Shown here piece after piece: positions 30,387-38,541 of a stretch of 64,000 nucleotides of DNA. The position numbers and the translations under genes were made by a program. The DNA is from Pseudomonas citronellolis (GTDB lineage Bacteria > Pseudomonadota > Gammaproteobacteria > Pseudomonadales > Pseudomonadaceae): assembly GCF_029335315.1 (NCBI RefSeq), contig NZ_JARJLT010000265.1:38312-102311 (forward strand). The letters are read 5' to 3'. Within the stretch, counting starts at the first letter, position 1. Every line of letters starts with the position of its first letter. Below the pieces are notes generated by a model. It was given only the letters and a program-made list of their open reading frames with translations, made no database searches and was not told where the DNA came from.

Positions 30387-31100
30387 ATGTCCGCACTGAA
30401 GAAAAACCTCGCCGCCCTGGCCGCGTCCGTCGCCCTGGCCGCCACCGCCTTCGCCGCCCACGCCGACGAGCCGCGCTACAACCTGGTGTCGCTGCACGCC
30501 GAGGCCAGCCAGGAAGTGGCCCATGACCAGATGCAGGTGACCCTGTACAACGAAGCCCAGGCCAGCGACCCGGCCAAGCTCGCCGCCGACACCACCGCCG
30601 CGCTCAACGCCGCGGTGACCGAGGCGCGCAAGGTCAAGGGAGTGACCGTCAGCCTGGGCAGCCGCAACAGCTACCCGGTATACGACGACAAGGGGCAGAA
30701 GATCACCGCCTGGCGCGAGCGCGCCGAGCTGCGCCTGGAAAGCGCCGACTTCGCCGCGCTGTCCAAGCTCAGCGCCAGCCTGCTGGGCTCGCTGAAGATG
30801 GGCAACATGAGCTTCAGCATCGCCGACGCCACCCGCCAGCAAAACGAGGACAGCCTGATGAAGAACGCCGTGGCCGCGTTCAAGGCGCGCGCCCAGCTGC
30901 TTACCGACTCGCTCGGCGGCAAGGGCTACCGCCTGGTCAGCCTAAGCCTCAACAGCGCCGGCGCGCCGCGCCCGATGCCGATGATGCGGATGGCGGCGAT
31001 GAAGGCCGACGCCGGCTTCGCCGCGGCCCCGGAGATCGAGGCCGGCACCAGCCAGGTCAGCGTCAGCGCCGACGGCACCATCGAAGTGCAGATGCCCTGA
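30387..31100 (+). CDS. SIMPL (DUF541) domain periplasmic protein
   Basis: 237 residues, ATG at 30387 with AAGGAG six nt before it. Signal peptide MSALKKNLAALAASVALAATAFA with cleavage near AHA-DE. The rest is one SIMPL domain: an opening VSLHAEASQEVAHDQMQVTL block, a central region with VTVSLGSRNSYPVYDDKG, and the closing VSVSADGTIEVQ strand. SIMPL proteins (YggE, BP26) form periplasmic oligomers of unclear, stress-related function. It is the conserved neighbour between roxSR and dppA1. The 212 bp after it carry the dppA1 upstream region. Confidence 0.88.
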   Translation: MSALKKNLAALAASVALAATAFAAHADEPRYNLVSLHAEASQEVAHDQMQVTLYNEAQASDPAKLAADTTAALNAAVTEARKVKGVTVSLGSRNSYPVYDDKGQKITAWRERAELRLESADFAALSKLSASLLGSLKMGNMSFSIADATRQQNEDSLMKNAVAAFKARAQLLTDSLGGKGYRLVSLSLNSAGAPRPMPMMRMAAMKADAGFAAAPEIEAGTSQVSVSADGTIEVQMP

Positions 31101-31160
31101 TTAGCCCCCCCGCCGCGCCGCCCCGGACGCGGGCGTCGCGGCGTGACCCGGCGGTCCACT

Positions 31161-31175
31161 TGCGTCAAGGCGACA
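31161..31175 (+). promoter_or_regulatory. TGCGTCAAGGCGACA motif upstream of dppA1 (candidate RoxR site)
   Basis: 14 of 15 bases equal the site before roxS. It lies 26 bp upstream of TACACT (31202-31207), a plausible -10, and 137 bp before the dppA1 ATG. Confidence 0.4.
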
Positions 31176-31312
31176 TTCCCTTACGACTTCCGTGCAGCTT
31201 CTACACTGTGGCGGATGCGCCCCTTGCGCCCGGCATGTGCCGTGCATAGCTTCAGGTCGACACGACCCACAAGGACGTGCCTCGATGACAACCACAACAA
31301 ACAGAGGTCAGC

Positions 31313-32914
31313 ATGCGTAAGAATGCCGTCATCCGCTCCATGATCGCCGCCGGGCTGATCGCCAGCGCGCCCTTCGCCCACGCCGCCGGCAACCTGGTGT
31401 TCTGCTCCGAAGGCAGCCCCGCGGGCTTCGACCCCGCGCAGTACACCACCGGTACCGAGTTCGACGCCGCGGCGGAAACCGTGTTCAACCGCCTGACCCA
31501 GTTCGAGCGCGGCGGCACCCAGGTGGTCCCCGGGCTGGCGGAGAAATGGGACGTCGCCGATGACGGCAAGACCTACACCTTCCACCTGCGCCATGGCGTG
31601 AAGTTCCACACCACCGACTACTTCAAGCCGAGCCGCGAGTTCAACGCCGACGACGTGCTGTTCACCTTCGAGCGCATGCTCGACAAGAACAACGCCTTCC
31701 GCAAGGCCTACCCCACCGAATTCCCCTACTTCACCGACATGGGCATGGACGCCAACATCGCCAAGGTGGAGAAGGTCGACGACTACACCGTCAAGTTCAC
31801 CCTCAACGAGATCGACGCCGCCTTCATCCAGAACCTGGCGATGAGCTTCGCCTCGATCCAGTCCGCCGAATACGCCGACCAGTTGCTCAAGCAGAACAAG
31901 GCCAGCGACATCAACCAGAAGCCGATCGGCACCGGGCCCTTCGTGTTCAGCCGCTACCAGAAGGACGCGATGATCCGCTTCAAGGGCAACAAGGACTACT
32001 GGGTGCCCGGTGAGGTCAAGCTGGACAACCTGATCTTCGCCATCAACACCGACGCCTCGGTGCGCATGCAGAAGCTCAAGGCCAACGAGTGCCAGATCAC
32101 CCTCAACCCGCGCCCGGCCGACCTCGACGCGCTGAAGAAAGACGCCAGCCTGAACATGCCTTCGCAGCCGGGCTTCAACCTCGGCTACATCGCCTACAAC
32201 GTCACCCACAAGCCCTTCGACCAGCTCGAAGTGCGCGAGGCGCTGGACATGGCGGTGAACAAGAAGGCGATCATCGACGCCGTCTACCAGGGCGCCGGGC
32301 AGCTGGCGGTGAACGGCATGCCGCCGACCCAGTGGTCCTACGACAGCAGCATCAAGGACCCGGCCTACGACCCCGAGAAGGCCAAGGCCCTGCTGAAGAA
32401 GGCCGGCGTCGCCGAAGGCACCGAGATCACCCTGTGGGCCATGCCGGTACAGCGCCCGTACAACCCCAACGCCAAGCTGATGGCCGAGATGCTGCAGAGC
32501 GACTGGGCGAAGATCGGCATCAAGGCGAAGATCGTCACCTACGAGTGGGGCGAGTACATCAAGCGCGCGCAGAAGGGTGAGCACGACGCCATCCTGATCG
32601 GCTGGAGCGGCGACAACGGCGACCCGGACAACTGGCTGGGCACCCTGTACAGCTGCGCCGCGGTGGACGGCAACAACTACTCCAAGTGGTGCGACAAGGA
32701 TTACGACAAGCTGGTCAACGAGGCCAAGCGCACCCCCGACCAGGCCAAGCGCACCGAGCTGTACAAGCAGGCCCAGCACATCCTCAAGGACCAGGTGCCG
32801 ATCACCCCGATCGCCCACTCCACCGTGTACCAGCCGATGCGCAAGTCGGTGGAGGACTTCAAGATCAGCCCGTTCGCACTCAACTCGTTCTACGGCGTGG
32901 GCGTCGGCAAGTAA
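31313..32914 (+). CDS. dppA1: Dipeptide ABC transporter substrate-binding protein DppA1
   Basis: 533 residues with signal peptide MRKNAVIRSMIAAGLIASAPFAHA. SBP family 5 (DppA/OppA): LVFCSEGSPAGFDPAQYTTG at the mature N-terminus, LRHGVKFHTTDYF and FNADDVLFTFERML inside, and the closing QVPITPIAHSTVYQPMR. It binds di/tripeptides in the periplasm for DppBCDF, encoded 10 kb downstream. Its closest relative in the window is DppA3 (38542). In P. aeruginosa five such proteins share one permease, with differing peptide preferences. AACAGAGGT-type weak ribosome site. Confidence 0.94.
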   Translation: MRKNAVIRSMIAAGLIASAPFAHAAGNLVFCSEGSPAGFDPAQYTTGTEFDAAAETVFNRLTQFERGGTQVVPGLAEKWDVADDGKTYTFHLRHGVKFHTTDYFKPSREFNADDVLFTFERMLDKNNAFRKAYPTEFPYFTDMGMDANIAKVEKVDDYTVKFTLNEIDAAFIQNLAMSFASIQSAEYADQLLKQNKASDINQKPIGTGPFVFSRYQKDAMIRFKGNKDYWVPGEVKLDNLIFAINTDASVRMQKLKANECQITLNPRPADLDALKKDASLNMPSQPGFNLGYIAYNVTHKPFDQLEVREALDMAVNKKAIIDAVYQGAGQLAVNGMPPTQWSYDSSIKDPAYDPEKAKALLKKAGVAEGTEITLWAMPVQRPYNPNAKLMAEMLQSDWAKIGIKAKIVTYEWGEYIKRAQKGEHDAILIGWSGDNGDPDNWLGTLYSCAAVDGNNYSKWCDKDYDKLVNEAKRTPDQAKRTELYKQAQHILKDQVPITPIAHSTVYQPMRKSVEDFKISPFALNSFYGVGVGK

Positions 32915-32947
32915 GGGCCGTGGCCGCCGCGAGGTGGCCGCTCCGCC

Positions 32948-34573
32948 ATGCCGCGCAGGCTACAGCCGCTCCTGATGCAACGACCGGGTCGCTCCACGTG
33001 GGCGGCCCTGGCGTTGCTGTTCGCCGCCGCGCCGGGCCTGGCGCGGCCCCTGGTGGTGTGCACCGAGGCCAGCCCGGAAGGCTTCGACATCGCCCAGTAC
33101 ACCGCCGCCACCACCGCCGACGCCTCGGCCGAGACGGTCTACGAACGCCTGGCGCAGTTCGCTCCGGGCAGCACCCGGGTGGTGCCCGCGCTGGCGCAGA
33201 GCTGGGAGATCAGCCCCGACGGCCTGGTCTACACCTTCCACCTGCGGCCCGGCGTGAAGTTCCAGCGCACCGACTACTTCACCCCCACCCGCGAGTTCGA
33301 CGCCGACGACGTGCTGTGGAGTTTCCAGCGCCAGCTCGACCCGGCGCACCCGTGGAACAAGCTGGCCCCGCGCGGCTTCCCCTACGCCCAGTCGATGGGC
33401 CTGCCGGGGCTGATCGAGCGCATCGAGAAAGTCGACCCGCTGACCGTGCGCTTCACCCTGCGCCACCCCGAGGCGCCGTTCCTCGCCGACCTGGCCATGG
33501 GCTTCACCTCCATCTATTCGGCCGAGTACGCCAACCTGCTGCTCGCCGCCGGCAAGACCGAGCAACTGAACAACCTGCCGCTGGGCACCGGGCCCTTCGT
33601 CTTCCAGCGCTACCAGAAGGACGCCCAGGTGCGCTTCGCCGCCAACCCCGACTACTGGGGCGGCGCACCCAAGGTCGAGCGTCTGCTGCTGGCGATCACC
33701 CCCGACCCCAGCGTGCGCATCCAGAAGCTGCGCGCCGGCGACTGCCAGATCGCCGTGTACCCGCGCCCCACGGACATCCCCGCGCTGCGCCAGGACCCGC
33801 AGCTGAAGGTCGATGAGCTGGATTCCCTGCTGGTCGCCTATGTCGCCCTCAACACCCGGCACAAGCCGCTGGACGACGTGCGCGTGCGCCAGGCCATCAA
33901 CCTGGCCTTCGACCGCGACGCCTACCGCAAGGCGCAGTTCGGCGAGGGCGGCGCCAGCCCGGCGGTGGCACCCTACCCGCCGACACTGTGGGGCTCCGAC
34001 CCGGAACTCAAGGGCTGGCCACGCGACCTCGCACGCGCCCGCCAGCTGCTCGGCGAAGCCGGCATCCAGCCGGGGCAGAAACTCAGCATCTGGACCCGCC
34101 CCGGCGGCGGCCCGACCAACCCTAACCCCGGCATCGGCGCGCAGATGCTGCAGGACGACCTGGGCAAGCTGGGTATCCGCGCCGACATCCGTGTCTACGA
34201 GTGGGGCGAGCTGATCCGCCGCGCCAAGCACGGCGAGCACGACCTGCTGTTCATGGGCTGGGTCGGCGACAACGGCGACCCGGACAACTTCCTCACCCCG
34301 AACCTGTCCTGCGCCGCCGCGCAGAGCGGCGAGAACATGTCCGGCTGGTGCAACCAGGCGTTCGACGACCTGCTCCGCCAGGCCCGCGCCAGCACCGACC
34401 AGGACACCCGCGCGGCGCTGTACCGCCAGGCCCTGGCGATCTTCCAGCGCGAGGCGCCGTGGATAGCGCTGGCCTACCCGAAGCAGTTCGTGGTGCTCAG
34501 CCCCAGGGTCAAGGGCTTCACCCTGAGCCCGTTGGGCTCGAACAACTTCACCCATGTCGAACTGGCGCCCTGA
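32948..34573 (+). CDS. dppA2: Dipeptide ABC transporter substrate-binding protein DppA2
   Basis: 541 residues if it starts at 32948. An internal ATG at 32975 (MQRPGRSTWAALALLFAAAPG) would give a more compact signal peptide. Mature start LVVCTEASPEGFDIAQYTAA. This is the second DppA subtype in the locus: VVCTEASPEGFD, APRGFPYAQSMG and HPEAPFLADLAMGF are shared with DppA4 (41694) rather than with DppA1/3. It lies 33 bp after dppA1, so the pair probably forms one transcript. Confidence 0.93.
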   Translation: MPRRLQPLLMQRPGRSTWAALALLFAAAPGLARPLVVCTEASPEGFDIAQYTAATTADASAETVYERLAQFAPGSTRVVPALAQSWEISPDGLVYTFHLRPGVKFQRTDYFTPTREFDADDVLWSFQRQLDPAHPWNKLAPRGFPYAQSMGLPGLIERIEKVDPLTVRFTLRHPEAPFLADLAMGFTSIYSAEYANLLLAAGKTEQLNNLPLGTGPFVFQRYQKDAQVRFAANPDYWGGAPKVERLLLAITPDPSVRIQKLRAGDCQIAVYPRPTDIPALRQDPQLKVDELDSLLVAYVALNTRHKPLDDVRVRQAINLAFDRDAYRKAQFGEGGASPAVAPYPPTLWGSDPELKGWPRDLARARQLLGEAGIQPGQKLSIWTRPGGGPTNPNPGIGAQMLQDDLGKLGIRADIRVYEWGELIRRAKHGEHDLLFMGWVGDNGDPDNFLTPNLSCAAAQSGENMSGWCNQAFDDLLRQARASTDQDTRAALYRQALAIFQREAPWIALAYPKQFVVLSPRVKGFTLSPLGSNNFTHVELAP

Positions 34574-34933
34574 GGCCCTGCCAACCGGCGGCTCAGTAGC
34601 GCCCGGCGGCGTCTATTCCGTGGCCTCGCGCAAGCGACATAGTGAAGCAGCGAGGCGTTTTCAGGTGGTGGCCGGCCGGTTCATGCCGTAACGTCCTCGC
34701 CAGCATGCCGGCCTACCCGGCCGCATGCCCTTCGCGGCGCAGCCAACCGCCAGCGCCGCCCCCGACGCCCGCCTACCGCCACGGGCGGCCAGGCGCCCAG
34801 CCGGACCGGCCAGGCGCCTTCCCCGACAACATCCCCACTCCACGTTTCCGCCTTGCCGCCGGCCATATCGGCCGTCATCGGCGCGCATGCCCGCATGCCC
34901 GCCGCGCACAGCACGAGAAACCAGGAGCATCAG
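34574..34933. other. Intergenic region before the first OprD-family porin
   Basis: 360 bp with no credible gene, although GC-rich frames are open by chance. No consensus sigma-70 or sigma-54 promoter was recognised, and no repeat. AGGAG 7 nt before the porin ATG is the only clear signal. Confidence 0.5.
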
Positions 34934-36313
34934 ATGATCCCGTCACGTATCCGTCCCGCCACCCTAGGGCTGGCGCTGGCCGTCGGCAGCAGTTGCCCGG
35001 CCTGGGCGCTGGAAGAGGACGAGCGCAACGACCAGGCCACCGCCAAGGGCTTCCTCGAAGGCCAGAGCCTGACCCTCTCCACCCGCAACTTCGCCTCCCG
35101 CGAACAGAAGCATGGCCGCTTCGTCTTCAAGATCCCCAAGGACAACGGCTACGAGCCCACCCACAGCCGACGCGCCTGGGTCCAGGGCAGCATCCTGCAG
35201 TACAGCTCCGGCTACACCCAGGGCCCGCTCGGCTTCGGCCTCGATCTTGGCGCCTTCCACGCCCTCAACCTGGAGCGCGGCAAAGGCGTGGTCGCCGGCG
35301 GCAGCAATCGTACCCTGACCGACGGCGACGGCCGCCCGCTGGACGAGTGGTCCAAGCTCGGCATCGCCAACCTGCGCCTGCGCATGTCCAACAGCGAACT
35401 GCGCGCTGGCCGCTTCAGGATCGATACGCCGGTGCTGGCCAGCAACGACAACCGCGTCCTGCCCTCCACATTGCGCGGCATCGGCCTGACCAGCGAGGAG
35501 GTGAACGGGCTCGCGCTGCAGGCCGGCAGCTTCGATCGCATCAGCCCGCGCACCGGCGCCGGCGACGAGAAGCTCACTACCAGCTACGGCGACCGCAAGG
35601 CCAAGGGAGACCGCTACAGCTACCTCGGCGGCACCTACCGGGCCACCGAACGCCTCGCGCTCACTGCCTATGGCGGCGACTTCGAGGATATCTGGCGGCA
35701 GTACTACCTGGGCTTCGCCCACCGCCTGGGCGACCCCGAGGTGCTGGCCCTGCACACCCGCTTCGATGGCTACAGCACGCGCGACAGCGGTAGCCGCAAG
35801 GCCGGCTACATCGACAACGACACCTGGAGCCTGGCCTTCACCCTCGCCCGCGGCGCCCACAGCCTGATGGCGGGCTGGCAGCAGGTCGACGGCGACGAGT
35901 ACTTCGACTACGTCAACGAGACCGCCGCCATCTACCTGGTGAACTACCTGCAGTCCGACTACAACGGCCCCAACGAGAAGTCCGCCCAGCTGGCCTTCGG
36001 CACCGACTGGGCGCCCTACGGCATACCGGGGCTGAGCAGCACGCTGTGGTACGCCAAGGGTTGGGGCATCGACGGTACCCGCTACGCCGGTGACCGCAAC
36101 GGCGCCCACGGCAGCTACGCCGAAGTGCGCAAGCAGGACGGTGAAAGGCACCGCGAGCTGGGCCTGACGGTCGCCTACAAGTTCCAGGACGGCCCGCTCA
36201 AGCGCAGCAGCGTCAAGCTGACCTACCGGCGCCACCGGGCTAGCCAGAACCAGGCTGACGGCAGCATCGACGACCTGCGCCTGATCACCACCCTGCCCTT
36301 CAACCTGCTGTAG
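34934..36313 (+). CDS. OprD-family outer membrane porin (extra copy in the dpp locus)
   Basis: 459 residues from the ATG at 34934 after CAGGAG. Signal peptide MIPSRIRPATLGLALAVG... ending at WALE. OprD family pattern: KGFLEGQSLTLSTRNF at the mature start, RAWVQGSILQYSSGYTQG, RYSYLGGTYRATERL, and the closing DDLRLITTLPFNLL strand. OprD/Opd porins pass basic amino acids and small peptides. It is a paralog of the second porin at 40307, with most signature blocks identical. In P. aeruginosa, as I recall, only one porin (opdD) is present here, so this copy looks like a lineage-specific addition. It converges with mdpA over a strong hairpin. Confidence 0.92.
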   Translation: MIPSRIRPATLGLALAVGSSCPAWALEEDERNDQATAKGFLEGQSLTLSTRNFASREQKHGRFVFKIPKDNGYEPTHSRRAWVQGSILQYSSGYTQGPLGFGLDLGAFHALNLERGKGVVAGGSNRTLTDGDGRPLDEWSKLGIANLRLRMSNSELRAGRFRIDTPVLASNDNRVLPSTLRGIGLTSEEVNGLALQAGSFDRISPRTGAGDEKLTTSYGDRKAKGDRYSYLGGTYRATERLALTAYGGDFEDIWRQYYLGFAHRLGDPEVLALHTRFDGYSTRDSGSRKAGYIDNDTWSLAFTLARGAHSLMAGWQQVDGDEYFDYVNETAAIYLVNYLQSDYNGPNEKSAQLAFGTDWAPYGIPGLSSTLWYAKGWGIDGTRYAGDRNGAHGSYAEVRKQDGERHRELGLTVAYKFQDGPLKRSSVKLTYRRHRASQNQADGSIDDLRLITTLPFNLL

Positions 36314-36320
36314 CCCACCC

Positions 36321-36348
36321 GGCGCCATCGCCCGCCGGCGGTGGCGCC
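36321..36348. terminator. Strong hairpin between convergent porin and mdpA genes
   Basis: GGCGCCATCGCC / GGCGGTGGCGCC pair over 12 bp with one mismatch and a 4-nt loop, 7 bp after the porin stop. No T-run on either side, so termination efficiency is uncertain. Confidence 0.5.
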
Positions 36349-36385
36349 TAGAAGCCCGATCGGGAGCCCCTGCAGAGCTCCGCCG

Positions 36386-37621
36386 TCAGGCTTCCAGCCC
36401 GAATGGATCGTCTATCGAATGGCTCGGCCGGGTGAACCAGCGCGGCCCTTCGGCGCTCATGTAGAAGTGGTCTTCCAGGCGAATGCCGAACTCACCGGGC
36501 ACGCAGATCATCGGCTCGTTGCTGAAGCACATGCCGACCTCCAGCGGCGTCTGGTCGCCGCGCACCAGGTAAGGCCCCTCGTGGATGTCCAGGCCGATGC
36601 CGTGGCCGGTGCGGTGCGGCAGGCCCGGCAGGGCGTAGTCCGGGCCCAGGCCGGCGGCCTCCAGGCAGCGCCGCGCGGCGGCGTCCGCCGCCTGGCAGGG
36701 TTGGCCCAGCGCGGCGGCGTCGAAGGCGGCCTGCTGCGCGGCCTTTTCCAGGTTCCAGAAGCGCCGCTGGCGCTCGCTCGGCGTGCCGAACACGTAGCTG
36801 CGGGTGATATCGGAGTTGTAACCGTGCAGTTGGCAGCCGGTGTCGATCAGCACCATGTCGCCCTCGCGCAGCGGGCGCGGTTCGCGCACGCCGTGGGGGA
36901 AGGCGCTGTCCTCGCCGAACAGGACGATGCAGAAGGTCGAGCCGGGCGCGCCGGCACGCCGGTGCGCCGCCTCGATGAAACGCGTCACCTCGCCGGGCGT
37001 GATGCCCTCGTGGAGGATACTGGCGGCAGCCTTGTGCACCTCCAGGGTCATGTCCTTGGCCCGCTGCATCAGCGCCAGCTCGGCCCGCGACTTGCGCTGC
37101 CGGCCCGGCTCCACGGCCTGGCTCGCGTCCACCAGGCGCAGCGAACCGGCCACCTCGCGCAGACGCTCGGCCATGCCGAACGGCAGACTCGGGCACAGGC
37201 CGACACGGGCGTTGGCCGGCACGCCCAACTCGACCAGGGTGTCCACCAGCAAGCGATAGGGGCTCTCATGCTCCTGCCAGGTGCGCACGTCCCCCGGCAG
37301 CACCTGCAGGTCGCGCACCGTGCCGTCCTCGAAGGCCGGCGCGAGGTACAGCGGCGCGCCCTCGGCGGGCACCAACAGGCCGACCAGGCGCTCGCTGGGG
37401 CTCCACTTCAGACCGCTGAAATAGCGCAGGTGGCTGCCGGCATCGACGAACGCCGCCGCCAGGCCCTGCTCGCGCAGGCGCCGTTGCAGGTCGGCCACGC
37501 GGCCACGGTGCTCGTCCAGGCCGATCGGCGCCACGCCATCGGTCATATCCCGCAGGCCCGCCAGCGCCTGTTCCGGGGTGCGTCCCCCTACGCCCAGTGT
37601 CATCGCCTCGCTCCACGTCAT
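36386..37621 (-). CDS. mdpA: M24 family metallopeptidase MdpA (dipeptide-processing, Xaa-Pro type)
   Basis: 411 residues. An N-terminal creatinase-like domain precedes the pita-bread M24 catalytic domain. Metal ligands are complete: Asp260 (VLIDTG), Asp271 (NSDITRS), His340 (TGHGIGLDIHEG), Glu369 (SNEPM) and Glu383 (RLEDHF). No signal peptide, so it acts in the cytoplasm on imported peptides. It is divergent from psdR; in P. aeruginosa, PsdR represses mdpA together with the dpp genes. ATG at 37621 was taken; MTLGVGG at 37603 is a possible alternative. Confidence 0.92.
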   Translation of the reverse strand: MTWSEAMTLGVGGRTPEQALAGLRDMTDGVAPIGLDEHRGRVADLQRRLREQGLAAAFVDAGSHLRYFSGLKWSPSERLVGLLVPAEGAPLYLAPAFEDGTVRDLQVLPGDVRTWQEHESPYRLLVDTLVELGVPANARVGLCPSLPFGMAERLREVAGSLRLVDASQAVEPGRQRKSRAELALMQRAKDMTLEVHKAAASILHEGITPGEVTRFIEAAHRRAGAPGSTFCIVLFGEDSAFPHGVREPRPLREGDMVLIDTGCQLHGYNSDITRSYVFGTPSERQRRFWNLEKAAQQAAFDAAALGQPCQAADAAARRCLEAAGLGPDYALPGLPHRTGHGIGLDIHEGPYLVRGDQTPLEVGMCFSNEPMICVPGEFGIRLEDHFYMSAEGPRWFTRPSHSIDDPFGLEA

Positions 37622-37722
37622 TGATCCAGGCTCGGATTTAAGCAGGACTGAAAAACCGCGCCAAGCCCATGGTTATAGTTGCCCCAGAAAAAACCCTGCA
37701 CAGCAGGTGCCGGCTTCCTCGG

Positions 37723-37728
37723 TATACT
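37723..37728 (+). promoter_or_regulatory. Candidate -10 of psdR in the mdpA-psdR divergent region
   Basis: TATACT, 27 bp before the psdR ATG; no good -35. On the other strand TATAAC (37672-37677) could serve mdpA. The imperfect repeat GCAC-AGCAG-GTGC (37698-37710) between them is a possible operator. Confidence 0.3.
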
Positions 37729-37754
37729 CGCGAAATCCGTCAAGAGTTTCAGCC

Positions 37755-38318
37755 ATGAGCGTAGATCGCATCGGAGAACGCCTGCGCCGCTACCGGCGCG
37801 CCGCGAAGAAAACCCTCAACCAGGTGGCCGCCGAATCCGGGCTCACCGCCAGCTTCCTGTCCCAGGCCGAACGCAACCTCACCGGGGTCTCGCTGTCGTC
37901 CCTGGCGAGCATCGCGCGCTCGCTCGGCGTGCCGCTCAACAGCCTGTTCGAACAACCACTGCAACCCGCGCCGGACTCCCACCAGGGCGAGCGCGTGCGC
38001 TACGCCATCGAGGGCCAGTCGCTGGGCTACGAGCGCCTGTCCAGCGCCTTTCCCGGCAACCAGCTGAATGCCGTGAAGATGCACATGCCCGTCGGCTACC
38101 AATCGGAAATCAGCGTCCACGAAGGCGCGGAATTCGCCTACGTGCTCAGCGGCAGCATCGTCTACACCATCGACGGCCACAGCTACCCGCTGGGCCCCGG
38201 CGACTCGGTGCACTTCGACGCCGGCAAGTCGCACAGCCTGCGCAACGCCGGCGATGCGGGTGCCGAAGTGCTGACGGTGACCACCATGCCGCTGTTCGGC
38301 GAGCACCCCGGCAGCTGA
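37755..38318 (+). CDS. psdR: XRE-cupin transcriptional regulator PsdR
   Basis: 187 residues from the ATG at 37755. The N-terminal helix-turn-helix (VAAESGLTASFLSQAERNLTG..LSSLASIARSLGV, residues 25-65) is followed by a cupin barrel (EISVHEGAEFAYVLSGS, LGPGDSVHFDAGKSHSLRN). PsdR controls dipeptide uptake and processing in P. aeruginosa by repressing dpp and mdpA; loss-of-function variants arise during growth on protein. Its place between mdpA and dppA3 is the same here. The ligand of the cupin is unknown. Confidence 0.93.
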   Translation: MSVDRIGERLRRYRRAAKKTLNQVAAESGLTASFLSQAERNLTGVSLSSLASIARSLGVPLNSLFEQPLQPAPDSHQGERVRYAIEGQSLGYERLSSAFPGNQLNAVKMHMPVGYQSEISVHEGAEFAYVLSGSIVYTIDGHSYPLGPGDSVHFDAGKSHSLRNAGDAGAEVLTVTTMPLFGEHPGS

Positions 38319-38541
38319 AACAGAAACCTAGGTATTAGGAAATTTCCGTTTTTCGCGATTCAGCCGATTTCAGGTTGCCCTTAGATTTCAGTCGGACTTA
38401 ATTTCGCTTTCACGCCGCTCACTCCGGTGAGCGAGCCCGAAACCCGTCTCGCACCCCGACCGCGAGACGCGAAGTCCGAGCCGCCGTGGCCCAGCCCCGG
38501 CGCGCATCCCTGATGCCTAGAACAACAAAGAGGGGAACCGC
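38319..38541. other. Upstream region of dppA3
   Basis: 223 bp. AT-rich first half with the palindrome GGAAATTTCC (38339-38348), which may be an operator. A GCTCAC-N4-GTGAGC hairpin follows near 38418. No confident promoter hexamers. GAGGGG precedes the dppA3 ATG. Confidence 0.3.

Noticed and set aside
34642..35793. A 383-codon frame over the first porin and its upstream gap.
   Set aside because: Arg/Gln/Pro-rich shadow; the porin frame has a signal peptide and OprD motifs.
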